A stretch of DNA of 7,984 nt from CAZTCJ01 sp964612085 (GTDB lineage: Bacteria; Pseudomonadota; Alphaproteobacteria; JAJFIK01), in NCBI GenBank assembly GCA_964612085.1, contig CAZTCJ010000131.1, positions 1-7,984 on the forward strand, in the 5' to 3' direction. Each line of letters starts with the position of its first letter. The stretch's first letter is position 1. Under the pieces are notes generated by a model, which saw nothing but the letters and a program-made list of their open reading frames with translations, was not told the origin of the DNA and made no database searches. A program made the position numbers and the translations under genes. Of this stretch, positions 1-6,662 are shown one piece after another.

Positions 1-211
1 TATTCATTGGAAATGAAACGGGTTTCGAACAAGGGATGACCTTCGTTTCTCATCCGGCGGATGACAGTACGAATGGTGAGAAAGCAGGCCTGGAACCGGG
101 CTTTGTCCTGAACAGCTTTCTCGATGACGCAGCAAACCGGACGGCCTGCCGCCGCCGGAGAGGAACGATCTTAGAGCCCAGCCTCTAAACAGCGGGAAAC
201 AGGAGGTTTCT
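1..211 (+). other. Leader region upstream of the lipoprotein gene, with an open frame from the left edge
   Basis: No gene can be assigned with confidence. One + frame (codons from position 3) is open from the left edge to a TAA at 186-188, about 61 codons. It could be the 3' end of an upstream gene stopping 23 nt before the TTG start at 212. Its translation matches no family I recognise. Its third-position GC, about 56% by hand count, is not strongly coding-like. Its tail is arginine-rich (a run of four Arg) and looks unstructured. No clear promoter or terminator hairpin is visible. Confidence 0.3.
201..206 (+). promoter_or_regulatory. Shine-Dalgarno site that fixes a TTG start
   Basis: A perfect AGGAGG lies five bases before the TTG at 212. 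The in-frame ATG codons at 233, 239 and 251 have no comparable site. This supports the rare TTG start for the lipoprotein gene. Confidence 0.7.
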
Positions 212-1222
212 TTGTCCAAACCTGATGCTGATATGCAGATGCCATCCATCATGTCGCGGTACCGCATCCTACATGCCGCTGCTTTATGCTGTGCGGTCCT
301 GATCGCGTCCTGTACACGGCAAAGCGCAAGCGAGCCGGAAATCAAGTTCGAAGGACCGGCCGCGCAAGTCGTTGCCAATGTCAATGGGCGCGAAATCACG
401 ATGGGCGAGCTGGAATTCGAGCTTGAAAGAATAAACCTGAACGTCGCCCAGATCGGGGACCGACAGGCCCAACTCGAGGAAATCCTGCGCCGCCTCGTCC
501 GCCGGACCGTGTTGGCTCAGAACGCGCTCGGTATGGAGCTCGATGAGGACCAGGACGTTCTGCTGACCTTACGGAGCGTTCGCTCTCAAACGCTGGCCAA
601 TGCCTTCATTGAGAGTCTCGCCAGCGATCAATTGCCGATCTCCGATTTGGATGTGGGCGACTTCATGTTTCAGAACGCGCATTTATTTGCAGGGCGCCAG
701 AGATACAAGTTCGATCAAATCGTCATCGACCGCACCAAACTGACCGATGAACAAAAAGACTATTTTGCGCAGGTCGAACAGATTGAACGGGTCCTGCTCT
801 CTGAACTTGAAGCGTCTTTGAAAGAGTGGAACATCCCCTTTCAACGCCGCGACAACACGACTCTTGGCAGTCAAATCCCTTACCAGATGACCCAGGCCCT
901 CGAAAACATGAATATCGGGGAAGTGTTTCTGACCAAGTCTTCCGGCAGTTATGTCTTTTCGGAACTGCAGTCGCGGGACCTCTTCCCTCTGGAAGGGCCG
1001 GAAGCGCAACAGGCGGCGCGAGCCATGTTGACGAGACAGCGCGATGAATTCGTCGTGCGCAAGACCGTGGATCGCATGATTTTCTCCTCGAAGATCGACC
1101 TGTTCGGCGGCTTTGAGAATGTGCAGCTGGCGACCGAAGATCCTCTGACCGCCGGTGTGTTGGACGAGACCGGCCAGGATGCCGAATTGCGAGTTGACGG
1201 AGTCCAACAGGAGGAGCGTTAA
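212..1222 (+). CDS. epsD: EpsD-family peptidyl-prolyl cis-trans isomerase-like lipoprotein
   Basis: This is a predicted periplasm-facing lipoprotein of 336 residues with SurA/parvulin-like layout. A basic N-terminus and hydrophobic stretch (residues 14-33) end in a lipobox I-A-S-C with the lipidated Cys at 34. Position +2 is Thr, not Asp, which favours the outer membrane. Residues 52-155 look like the helical N-terminal domain of SurA/EpsD proteins: a V-A-x-V-N-G-R-E-I-T opening followed by long charged helices. Residues about 164-256 resemble a parvulin domain: strand K-F-D-Q-I-V-I, then L-G-x-Q-I-P, then I-G-E-V-F. The histidines expected in active parvulins are missing, so it may be a chaperone rather than an enzyme. 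EpsD-family proteins are known from EPS clusters, and here it precedes the export genes. It ends in an acidic, probably disordered tail (residues 305-336). The TTG start is chosen on its strong ribosome site. The family call is from memory of motifs, and a generic SurA-like protein is the alternative. Confidence 0.65.
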   Translation: MSKPDADMQMPSIMSRYRILHAAALCCAVLIASCTRQSASEPEIKFEGPAAQVVANVNGREITMGELEFELERINLNVAQIGDRQAQLEEILRRLVRRTVLAQNALGMELDEDQDVLLTLRSVRSQTLANAFIESLASDQLPISDLDVGDFMFQNAHLFAGRQRYKFDQIVIDRTKLTDEQKDYFAQVEQIERVLLSELEASLKEWNIPFQRRDNTTLGSQIPYQMTQALENMNIGEVFLTKSSGSYVFSELQSRDLFPLEGPEAQQAARAMLTRQRDEFVVRKTVDRMIFSSKIDLFGGFENVQLATEDPLTAGVLDETGQDAELRVDGVQQEER

Positions 1223-1577
1223 ACCAAAAGCGGATCGCGTTGTTTTGTTGCGGGCGTTTTCACCGTAAAAAATTGCCTCGCAGCGACGGCGTTCGACCGT
1301 CAATCCGTCTTACCCGAATGCGCAGGCCCAAATGCGCCGGCCATGGCTGATGCACGCCCCGGCAGCTTGGGCTAAGCTAAAAATAAGTTTACGATCTTCC
1401 CGGCATGTTCAGGACAGCTTTACGTTGCAAGAAGTTGGTTTTGCAGGGCCGTCCGACATCGGGAACGATCGGCCTCGGCGCAGGTCTCGACCCCGCCTGC
1501 ACGCGCGCCAACCGGGCCAGGATCTCAAGATCTGGCGCAGGTTCATCAACGACATCAAAACGACGACGGGAAACTCT
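1223..1577 (+). other. 355-nt intergenic region, probable 5' control region of the export operon
   Basis: I see no convincing gene here. The frame of the downstream gene stays open back to an ATG at 1332, but that extension has no signal peptide and would bury the clear one starting at 1578. Visible structures are a short hairpin (GACGG at 1285-1289 with CCGTC at 1297-1301, 7-nt loop) that has no T-tract, a candidate promoter at 1367-1395, an inverted repeat AGCTT/AAGCT at 1364-1378, and a near-palindrome around GATCT-CA-AGATC at 1521-1532. No sigma-54 -24/-12 element was found by eye. Confidence 0.5.
1367..1395 (+). promoter_or_regulatory. Candidate sigma-70-type promoter for the export genes
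   Basis: TTGGGC (1367-1372) and TACGAT (1390-1395) are separated by exactly 17 nt. The -10 keeps the first T, the A at position 2 and the final T. The -35 keeps only TTG. The inverted repeat AGCTT-N5-AAGCT (1364-1378) overlaps the -35 and could be an operator. The transcript would have a 5' leader of roughly 175 nt before the ATG at 1578. The match is modest and unsupported by anything else. Confidence 0.25.
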
Positions 1578-2246
1578 ATGCCTTTGAACTTTCGGTCTGC
1601 TCACTTCTTGGCATCCCTTGTGACCGCGCTTGCGGCTGTGGTCTTCGCGATCGGCTCGCTCAGCGCCGCACAGGCGGCCCAACCCGTTTCCCTTGGTGCA
1701 TCCGGCGGCCTGTTTCTGGTCGCGCAGGCTCAAACGGGCGCGGCCAGCACCGGCTCTTACAAAGTGAACGCCGGCGACATGCTCGAAATTTCCGTGTGGA
1801 AAGAAGACGACATGCTCCGTGAAACGACGGTGCTGCCCGACGGATCCATCACCTATCCGCTGGTCGGACAGGTCAGTGTCGTCGGTATGACGCCCGCGGA
1901 GATCCAGCAGCTTTTGAGCCAGCGCCTGGCCCGCTTCTATCGTGACCGGGAGAGCCCTTATGTCACCGTCGTGGTGAAAAGCACCGGCGGCAACCGCGTC
2001 TACGTCATCGGCGAAGTCCGCTCTCCGGGCGTGTTCGTCATTACACAGCCGGTCGACGTCATGCAGGCCTTGAGCATGGCTGGCGGGCTGAACGAGTTCG
2101 CGGACAAGGGCGCGATCCGTGTCCTGCGGCGGTCCGCAGACGGACGGCAACAGACGATCAATTTCGACTATTCGGCCGTCAGAAAAGGACGGGAACTGTC
2201 GTCCAATATTATTCTTCAAGGCGGCGATACGGTCGTTGTTCCGTAA
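1578..2246 (+). CDS. Outer-membrane polysaccharide export (OPX, Wza/GumB-like) protein
   Basis: This 222-residue protein is predicted to form the periplasmic/outer-membrane end of a polysaccharide export channel. Residues 1-33 form a Sec signal peptide with probable cleavage after A-A-Q-A. There is no lipobox cysteine. The poly-export domain (about 60-135) shows Y-K-V-N-A-G-D-M-L-E-I-S-V-W and L-P-D-G-S-I-T-Y-P-L-V-G, both hallmarks of the family. A single SLBB-type domain follows (about 139-192, with V-Y-V-I-G-E-V-R-S-P-G). The protein ends at G-G-D-T-V-V-V-P, so the C-terminal transmembrane helix of Wza is absent. Length and layout match the short export proteins of XrtA/PEP-CTERM clusters; HfsD-like proteins are the alternative. 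The ATG at 1578 was chosen because the signal peptide begins there, although its ribosome site (GGGA at 1568-1571) is weak. The beta-barrel gene starts 94 nt downstream. Confidence 0.88.
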   Translation: MPLNFRSAHFLASLVTALAAVVFAIGSLSAAQAAQPVSLGASGGLFLVAQAQTGAASTGSYKVNAGDMLEISVWKEDDMLRETTVLPDGSITYPLVGQVSVVGMTPAEIQQLLSQRLARFYRDRESPYVTVVVKSTGGNRVYVIGEVRSPGVFVITQPVDVMQALSMAGGLNEFADKGAIRVLRRSADGRQQTINFDYSAVRKGRELSSNIILQGGDTVVVP

Positions 2247-2340
2247 AGTGATGACTGGGTTGACCGCGCCAGGCCGTTGACGCTCAGTGCGGGCCAAAGG
2301 GTGGGACCGGCTGGCCATCGAGTGGTGAGGATGAGTTGTT

Positions 2341-3828
2341 ATGGCGCGCGTACGAAGCCTCGGTCTGTTGGCTCGGCATATTCTGGGCCTCCCCGCTCTG
2401 GTCGGGTCCGTCTGGGTGGCGGGTCTCGCTCTCCCGCCGGTTAGCCCCGCAAGCGCTCAACAGCGCTTCGATGCCGACGGGTTCGTGACCACCGATCCCG
2501 AGGTTGAAACGGGCCCGATGGTCTTTGAACCCTTGACCGACCCGGCCGTCGCCACGCCCGACCGGGGGACGGAAATCGGTGAAAACGTGCTCGACAGCCA
2601 GCGCCTGGACCGTGTCCGGACGTTTTTCCAACAGGATCCGCCCCTCGGACAAGGAACCCGCGACAGTTTCAATGCACGCGAGCGCAGCCAGCCCATCTCG
2701 TCCCCGGTTCTGGCTCCCGCGGGTTTGAGAGTCGATGTGACCGCCTATGCTGCCGCAGTTTACGACAGCAACCCCCTTCTGTTGTCGCCCGAGCAACAGA
2801 CCGAAGATCCTGAGGCGCGGGGCGGTGACTTCAGCGCACAGGTAAACCTCACCCAACGGATGCGGAATAGCGTTCTGCAGGCGAACGGACGTCTCGCCTA
2901 CGACGAATTCAATGCGAGCAATCCGAACAGCGGTTCCGATTTGGAATCCTTCGATCAGTTCGCGGGGCTGCAATACGATTACACTGGCCGTAAGACACTC
3001 GTAACGCTGTATGGGGATGTGGTGAACACCACCACGCGCCGGGCCTTGATCCTGGACGATATTCAGGCGGGCCTGACCGATGACAGGGTTCTCACTTACG
3101 GCGGCGGCGGCTCGGTCAGCCGGCAGATCTCCCGTTCGGGCACGGTGCGCGTTTTTGGGTCGGTGGAACGCCGCGAAGTCGAGGCCGCAGGTCTGGTCAA
3201 TTACACATCCATTCAAACGGGGACGGGCTATGTGTTCAGCACGTCGCCGCGGGACGATGTTGGCGTGACCGTCGGCTATAACCGGTTCATGCCGGATGAA
3301 GAGACCATCGCCGAAGCCGACACCTACAATATCAGCGCGAGCTGGACCCGGCAGGTTAACCCGAAACTGTCTTTCTCCATCGATGCCGGCCCTCAACTGA
3401 TCGTGCGCAAGGAGACGAGCGCTACGCCCGAAGACAGTAGAGTGACCGCTTTCGCCACCGCCGGGATGACCTGGATCGCCAGCAAACGGGACGCCTTTCA
3501 GGTGGAGCTTTCGAGCACGGCCGATCCGAGCGTCGTCGGGCAACTGCAAACGAACAACCAGGTTTCGGTGCGGTATCGGGCCGACCTGAACCCCAATTTT
3601 GTGGTACAGGTGCCGATCAGTGCGGGCCTTCAATCCGACGCATTACAGGACAATAATAACCGTCAGGTGCTTATAGATATTGCGCCTGAGGTGCGGTGGT
3701 CTCCAATTCCAAGCATTGATGTGGCAGCCCAATACCGTCGGCGCCGGCGCTCTCAGGAAAACTTTTCGGTTGCCACCTCGGACGCCGTGAGGGTTTCTTT
3801 GAACTACCGTTGGCAATCAGGCCAATAA
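2341..3828 (+). CDS. Outer-membrane beta-barrel protein of an EPS export locus (BBP2-like)
   Basis: This 495-residue protein is predicted to sit in the outer membrane. Residues 1-39 form a signal peptide with a twin-Arg-free basic start, a hydrophobic core and probable cleavage after S-P-A-S-A. A 90-residue, Pro- and Asp-rich low-order segment follows. From about residue 129 to the end, alternating amphipathic strands are visible, opening with A-A-V-Y-D-S-N-P, which resembles the Y-D-x-N motif at the start of barrels of the beta-barrel porin 2 / PEP-CTERM-associated outer-membrane families. The last strand reads V-S-L-N-Y-R-W, with an aromatic residue near the C-terminus as expected for BAM recognition, then four extra residues. 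The ATG at 2341 has GAGG at 2327-2330, a somewhat long spacing of 10 nt. It lies between the OPX and chain-length genes and is probably cotranscribed with both. The inferred role is as outer-membrane pore or partner for polymer release, but no residue proves this. Confidence 0.8.
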   Translation: MARVRSLGLLARHILGLPALVGSVWVAGLALPPVSPASAQQRFDADGFVTTDPEVETGPMVFEPLTDPAVATPDRGTEIGENVLDSQRLDRVRTFFQQDPPLGQGTRDSFNARERSQPISSPVLAPAGLRVDVTAYAAAVYDSNPLLLSPEQQTEDPEARGGDFSAQVNLTQRMRNSVLQANGRLAYDEFNASNPNSGSDLESFDQFAGLQYDYTGRKTLVTLYGDVVNTTTRRALILDDIQAGLTDDRVLTYGGGGSVSRQISRSGTVRVFGSVERREVEAAGLVNYTSIQTGTGYVFSTSPRDDVGVTVGYNRFMPDEETIAEADTYNISASWTRQVNPKLSFSIDAGPQLIVRKETSATPEDSRVTAFATAGMTWIASKRDAFQVELSSTADPSVVGQLQTNNQVSVRYRADLNPNFVVQVPISAGLQSDALQDNNNRQVLIDIAPEVRWSPIPSIDVAAQYRRRRRSQENFSVATSDAVRVSLNYRWQSGQ

Positions 3829-3846
3829 CGCGAGAAGCAGGGTCTA

Positions 3847-5478
3847 ATGGAAGCGAGCGAAAACGTACCGGCCGGATCGGGTAAAGGGATTGGCTATTAC
3901 GTCTCCCTTCTGTGGCGCAAAAAATTAATCATCATCGCGGCGGCTATCCTGGGCGGGGTCATCGGCAGCGGCGTGGCCATCAGCTTGCCTGAAACATACC
4001 GCTCCAGTGCGACGATCATCATTGAAGATGCGGAAATTCCCCCCGAACTGATCGGCACCACCATCACGTCTTTCGCGGAACGGCGCCTTGAAGTGATCCA
4101 TCAGCGGATCATGACGACCCAGAATCTGGCGGACGTCATCCTCAAGTTCAATCTTTACCAGGATATACGCACCAAAGAGCCCATGATCGCGGCCGTGGAA
4201 AAACTGCGGGCACAGATCAATTTGCAAAAAGGCATACAACGCCTGACGGATCCGCGGTCGGGACGTCCGATCAACAACCTGATCTCGTTCAATCTGGTGT
4301 TCTTTCACGAAGATCCGCGCACGGCCCGTGACGTAACGGCCGAACTCGCGCGGCTTTACCTGGAAGCGAATGCCCGGGCCAGACGTATTCAATCCACTGA
4401 GGTTGCGGCGTTCCTGGGTACCGAGGCCGAACGGATCGCCAAAAAGGTGACGGACCTGGAAAGCCGTCTCACCAAATTCCGGCAGGACAATCCCGGCTTC
4501 GCCGTTGGACAAAGCGGCATGCTGCTCGATTTCATCACCAGGACGCAGGAAAAGATCCGCCAGGTCGACAGCCAGCTTCAGGATTTGAACAACCGCGAGC
4601 TCCTCCTTCAGCGCGAATTGGAGATCGCCAAGCTGCCCACAGCCAACCAGGATCCCGGCCTGCTGAGCCCGGCCCAAATTCAAGCCGAGTACGACCGGGT
4701 CACCCAGATTTACGGTCCCGACCATCCTGACGTCATCCGGCTGCGGCGGCTGCTGGACAATGCGGAATCCGCGTCCAGCGGCGGCGCGAACCTGCGGCTG
4801 GATACGGCCGCACGCGATCCGGTCTCGATCCGGGTGCAGGCGCAACTGGATAATCTGCGTTCCGAACGGGCAAACCTGCGGCGCGAAAAGAAAGCAATCG
4901 AAGAGGAAATCGAGGCTCTTGAAAGGAAATCCCTGGAATTTCCTTTGCTCGATCAACAATATCTGGCGCTTCAAAGGGACTACGAGAACGCCAAATACCA
5001 GTACGACCAGACAAAGCAAAAGCAGCTTGTCGCGGAACAGGCCAACGTCCTGGAGAAATCCAGAAAAGGGGAACGGTTCTCGCTCCTGGAGCCGCCGATG
5101 GTTCCGCGCGACCCCTCAAGCCCCAACAGGCCGATCATCGCCATCGCCGGGCTCGGCGCGGGTCTTGGATTAACGCTTGGTCTTATTTTCCTGCTGGATC
5201 TGATGGATCAGCGCATACACACCGTCCAGCAGTTGAGGGCCGTGATCGGCGCGGATCCGATCATCATGGTCCCCGATCTGCGCGACGAGACCCAGCCGGA
5301 AGAACTCGACAAAAAGACCCTGTATCAGAGAGTGACGGGTGGCATAGGGTCAGCGTTGCACGCCGTGAAACGGCAGACAGGCCTCTTCTTTGGCCAGGCA
5401 GCCTCTTCCATGCGGCGTCCCGCTGTCAGCCGCCGCAGACCACCCCGGCGTTTGCGCCCCAAAAGTGCCCGCTACTGA
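3847..5478 (+). CDS. Wzz/GumC-type polysaccharide chain-length determinant (co-polymerase)
   Basis: This 543-residue inner-membrane protein is predicted to set EPS chain length and link the cytoplasmic kinase to the export channel. Transmembrane helix 1 is at about 27-47. The periplasmic Wzz domain follows, with S-L-P-E-T-Y-R-S-S-A-T-I-I-I just after the helix. A long coiled-coil region spans about 183-260 and 330-400, with the GumC hallmark Y-G-P-D-H-P-D-V-I at 289-297. The GNVR-like segment F-P-L-L-D-Q-Q-Y (365-372) leads to the proline-rich stretch P-P-M-V-P-R-D-P-S-S-P-N-R-P (416-429) and helix 2 at about 429-451. No ATPase domain is fused: the kinase is a separate gene downstream, like CapA/CapB or HfsA/HfsB. 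A cytoplasmic tail of about 90 residues ends in an unusual arginine-rich segment (522-543) with a C-terminal Tyr. The gene starts 18 nt after the barrel gene, with AGGG at 3839-3842. Confidence 0.9.
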   Translation: MEASENVPAGSGKGIGYYVSLLWRKKLIIIAAAILGGVIGSGVAISLPETYRSSATIIIEDAEIPPELIGTTITSFAERRLEVIHQRIMTTQNLADVILKFNLYQDIRTKEPMIAAVEKLRAQINLQKGIQRLTDPRSGRPINNLISFNLVFFHEDPRTARDVTAELARLYLEANARARRIQSTEVAAFLGTEAERIAKKVTDLESRLTKFRQDNPGFAVGQSGMLLDFITRTQEKIRQVDSQLQDLNNRELLLQRELEIAKLPTANQDPGLLSPAQIQAEYDRVTQIYGPDHPDVIRLRRLLDNAESASSGGANLRLDTAARDPVSIRVQAQLDNLRSERANLRREKKAIEEEIEALERKSLEFPLLDQQYLALQRDYENAKYQYDQTKQKQLVAEQANVLEKSRKGERFSLLEPPMVPRDPSSPNRPIIAIAGLGAGLGLTLGLIFLLDLMDQRIHTVQQLRAVIGADPIIMVPDLRDETQPEELDKKTLYQRVTGGIGSALHAVKRQTGLFFGQAASSMRRPAVSRRRPPRRLRPKSARY

Positions 5479-5739
5479 GAAGCAGCGCGTTCTTCGGCTT
5501 GATCGTCCGGAAGTCGGGTTTACATGCACCTTACTGACCGGAAAGCCAGGAAAACATCGCAAACCGTAGCGAGACGAAACACGATGCTGCGCTCAAATTT
5601 GGGCTACGCCAAAATATGGGCCGTTCGGGTTACCGCCGGCTACGCAAGATAGTGTAATGACATCGAATTAGGGCTTCTTCGTAAAGCAGTCAGTCCGCAC
5701 AACTCGTGTAACAGTTTCTGCGATTTGATAATGGTTGTG

Positions 5740-5753
5740 TTGGTGATTGGTGA
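5740..5753 (+). repeat. Tandem 7-nt repeat in the kinase gene upstream region
   Basis: TTGGTGA occurs twice without a gap, 39 nt before the ATG at 5793. The second copy runs into GATAAT, a possible -10 element. It could be a binding site for a regulator or chance; nothing here decides. Confidence 0.4.
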
Positions 5754-5782
5754 TAATCTCGCCGGGTTCAAGCGCGGCTTTC

Positions 5783-5787
5783 AGGAG
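5783..5787 (+). promoter_or_regulatory. Ribosome-binding site of the kinase gene
   Basis: AGGAG ends five bases before the ATG at 5793. An in-frame GTG at 5787 overlaps this site and therefore cannot be its start, so ATG 5793 is preferred. Confidence 0.65.
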
Positions 5788-5792
5788 TGGGT

Positions 5793-6620
5793 ATGACGTC
5801 CAAGACGGTCGGCATTCATGACATGGTGCGGGATGCGCCGAAAACAGAGCGGTCGGCTATCCGCCCGGAGCATGGCGGTATGGCTATTGCGCCCATGTCG
5901 ACGGTGGATGCCGAAAGCGTGCCCATGGATCGGCAAATCCAGAAGCGTAATCTCATCATTTGCAGCCAGGACTATCGTCCTGAGATCGATCTGTTTCGGA
6001 CTCTGGCCACGCAAGTCGTGTCCTGGTTGAACCAGTGCCAAGGGCGCGTCCTGGCCATTACCAGTTGCGGCGCGGGCGAAGGAAAAACCTTCATGTCGGC
6101 CAATTTGGCCATTTGTCTCGCCCGGTTCATCAATCGGCCCGTCACGCTTGTCGATGCGGACCTGCGGCGCCCGAACATCAGCAAGACGCTTGGCCTGACC
6201 GTCGATACTGGGCTCGATACGGTTCTGAAAAACGATCTGCCGCTGAAAGACTGCATGATTTCCAGTGAAATCAACGGCCTCACCCTTCTGCCGACAAAGT
6301 CCGGGCTTGAGCCGTCATCCCCGCTCTTATCGACCGGAACGGTCTCGCAACTCGTTGATGAAATTGTCGAAAGCGTGCCCGATCAGATCCTGCTGCTCGA
6401 TTTGCCGCCTATCCTGCTGGGCGACAGTTGCGCACCATTCTTAAAGGCGGCCGATGGGTGCCTGCTGATCGTTGAGGAAGGGAAAACCACGCGGGGACAC
6501 CTGGATCGCGCCCTGTCGCTCATCAAGCCTGAAAAGCTGATCGGAGTTGTTTTGAATAAAACAAGCTCAAATGTCGTCAAGGAACATGGCTACTGTTCCT
6601 ACGACTATTATCAGAAATAA
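5793..6620 (+). CDS. BY-type protein tyrosine autokinase (CpsD/CapB-like) of the EPS locus
   Basis: This 275-residue soluble P-loop protein is predicted to autophosphorylate on its C-terminal tyrosines and cycle between assembly states with the chain-length protein. Walker A is S-C-G-A-G-E-G-K-T (91-99, Lys98). Walker A' is V-T-L-V-D-A-D-L-R-R-P (117-127, Asp121 and Asp123). Walker B is I-L-L-L-D-L-P-P (199-206, Asp203), with Leu where Ser or Thr is usual. The tail holds four tyrosines within seven residues (267, 270, 272, 273). The E-x2-R-x2-R oligomerisation motif of classical BY-kinases appears as D66-L-F-R69-T-L-A72, keeping only the central Arg. Residues 1-50 are a poorly conserved-looking, probably flexible extension. 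No transmembrane helix is seen, consistent with a split system in which the membrane part is the preceding gene. It could instead be an HfsB-like protein. ATG 5793 is chosen over GTG 5787 because the latter lies in the ribosome site. Confidence 0.88.
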   Translation: MTSKTVGIHDMVRDAPKTERSAIRPEHGGMAIAPMSTVDAESVPMDRQIQKRNLIICSQDYRPEIDLFRTLATQVVSWLNQCQGRVLAITSCGAGEGKTFMSANLAICLARFINRPVTLVDADLRRPNISKTLGLTVDTGLDTVLKNDLPLKDCMISSEINGLTLLPTKSGLEPSSPLLSTGTVSQLVDEIVESVPDQILLLDLPPILLGDSCAPFLKAADGCLLIVEEGKTTRGHLDRALSLIKPEKLIGVVLNKTSSNVVKEHGYCSYDYYQK

Positions 6621-6662
6621 ATAACAGCAGTCTCAAAAGACGAAGACTTAAGAAAAGCCAGT
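6621..6662. other. Short convergent gap between the kinase and RTX genes
   Basis: These 42 nt separate two convergent stop codons. The only symmetry is a weak AGTCT...AGACT / GTCT-CAAA-AGAC arrangement around 6630-6649, with no GC-rich stem and no T-tract on either strand. I do not call a terminator, but transcription from both sides must end here or read into the opposing gene. Confidence 0.35.

Larger units (their letters stand above)
5479..5792 (+). other. 314-nt intergenic region before the kinase gene
   Basis: No gene is supported on either strand. The stretch after 5640 is AT-richer than the flanking genes and holds promoter-like elements: TTGATA at 5725-5730, and GATAAT at both 5727-5732 and 5752-5757. 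The TTGATA-GATAAT spacing of 21 nt is too long for a normal sigma-70 promoter. A perfect tandem TTGGTGA pair lies at 5740-5753. An 8-nt direct repeat GGCTACGC occurs at 5602-5609 and 5639-5646. No hairpin plus T-tract terminator follows the chain-length gene. The gap suggests that the kinase has its own control or a long leader. Confidence 0.45.

Noticed and set aside
1285..1301. Rho-independent terminator after the lipoprotein gene
   Set aside because: There is a 5-bp GACGG/CCGTC stem only, with no following T-run.
1332..1577. N-terminal extension of the export protein from an ATG at 1332
   Set aside because: The extension is Arg-rich without domain features and would place a clear signal peptide at residue 83. 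The ATG at 1578 starts directly at that signal peptide.
2284..3633. Long - strand open frame (449 codons) opposite the beta-barrel gene
   Set aside because: It has no recognisable domain or signal and lies fully antisense to a gene with a signal peptide, barrel strands and operon spacing.
3925..5019. Long - strand open frame opposite the chain-length gene
   Set aside because: It is a shadow frame caused by GC-rich codons; the + frame has unmistakable Wzz/GumC motifs.
6626..6650. Bidirectional terminator between the convergent genes
   Set aside because: The stem is at most 4-5 bp, AT-rich, and has no T-tract on either strand.
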